A stretch of DNA of 60,647 nucleotides from assembly GCA_036011305.1 (NCBI GenBank), contig DASCNA010000224.1:1-60647 (forward strand), given 5' to 3'. Numbering within the stretch: the stretch's first letter is position 1; every line of letters begins with the position of its first letter. The notes under the pieces are model-generated. The model did no database searches. It was not told the DNA's origin and worked only from the letters and a program-made list of their open reading frames with translations. The DNA is from DASCNA01 sp036011305. Its GTDB lineage: Bacteria; Verrucomicrobiota; Lentisphaeria; Victivallales; GWF2-38-69. Of this stretch, positions 60,493 to 60,647 are shown one piece after another. A program made the translations under genes and the position numbers.

Positions 60493-60508
60493 CTATCTTA
60501 TAAGATAG
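60493..60508. repeat. Perfect 16-bp palindrome near the right edge
   Basis: CTATCTTATAAGATAG is a perfect palindrome 55 bases after the last dehydrogenase. It is followed by CAACT-TTTTTT-AGTTG (60519-60534). It could be an IS end, an operator or part of a terminator; none can be proven here. Confidence 0.4.
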
Positions 60509-60616
60509 ACGCAGTGTTCAACTTTTTTTAGTTGATGTTCTTTGAAATTATATGTCATAGCATAAACTTCTAAATATTATAAGCGACTAATCAAATAATA
60601 TATTAGGAGTAATGCT

Positions 60617-60647
60617 ATGACAACAGAAGACTTTATCATTGAAACTT
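60617..60647 (+). mobile_element. Start of a probable transposase gene (cut by window edge)
   Basis: After TTAGGAG (60603-60609), an ATG at 60617 opens a frame MTTEDFIIET that runs off the edge. This start resembles DDE transposases that begin MTTEDFI. Only ten residues are visible, so the assignment rests on recall of that start alone. Confidence 0.4.

Noticed and set aside
1..60647. tRNA, rRNA, CRISPR array or prophage genes
   Set aside because: No T-loop/acceptor pattern, regularly spaced repeats, integrase or structural phage genes were seen on either strand.

Overview
The window is AT-rich DNA (visibly about one third G+C) from a Gram-negative bacterium. The support is two OpgG periplasmic glucan proteins with an OpgH glucosyltransferase, a FUSC membrane protein, lipoproteins and FabI. 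An oxygen-poor lifestyle is suggested by an Asr-type siroheme reductase, a molybdenum oxidoreductase, several ferredoxin-type proteins, a LarA homologue and a ferritin-like protein. The FMN riboswitch-ribB arrangement and opgGH would suit a proteobacterium or a PVC-type lineage, but I cannot place it from sequence alone. Decay is visible in two places: a shrunken 3-hydroxyacyl-CoA dehydrogenase remnant and a truncated second copy of an inositol dehydrogenase gene start. No tRNA, rRNA, CRISPR array or prophage was seen. A probable transposase begins at the right edge.

Layout. 1-1618: an aminotransferase cut by the left edge and an XRE-PAS regulator. 1854-4646: an envelope block with two PspC mini-proteins, a secreted triple-repeat protein, a secreted GIN/DUF2807 repeat protein and a small membrane protein. 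5472-10214: a redox cassette (saccharopine-dehydrogenase-like, DUF362-ferredoxin, ferredoxin-nitroreductase) followed by a secreted serine hydrolase. 10223-11453: FMN riboswitch, ribB and a YciI protein. 11529-14523: a KAS III, a decayed hbd gene, a crotonase and fabI. 14827-22013: assorted single genes (acetyltransferase-like, TPR-DUF218, GntR regulator, drug-type MFS pump, lipoprotein, FUSC protein, a two-repeat beta protein). 22129-28005: an osmoregulated periplasmic glucan operon with opgH between two opgG paralogues.

28215-47223 is a large carbon-catabolism region. A LarA-family racemase and a malic enzyme are followed by an RpiR regulator, iolB, iolD, iolE, iolG, a hydroxypyruvate-isomerase-like gene, an archaeal-type (type II) GAPDH, an archaeal-type phosphoglycerate kinase, a permease, a split transketolase, an IolT-like sugar porter, an IolI-like isomerase, a 37-residue membrane protein and a GRP-family sugar transporter. 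A 17-bp operator ATGG-N9-CCAT occurs once before larA and twice before rpiR, which points to one RpiR (IolR-like) regulon. The usual lower inositol pathway genes iolC, iolJ and iolA are not in the window.

47777-56062 is an apparent nitrate/nitrite module: asrABC, a NarK-type transporter, a NapA/NasA-type molybdoenzyme translationally coupled to it, a four-cluster ferredoxin and a second AsrA-like subunit. 56066-60437 holds a ferritin-like gene, a LacI regulator, four copies of its probable operator and two Gfo/Idh/MocA dehydrogenases. The most interesting points are the nitrate module that places Asr in a nitrogen context, the archaeal-type GAPDH/PGK pair inside an inositol operon, the RpiR operator regulon, the probable D-malate route, and the duplicated operator-plus-gene-start remnant.
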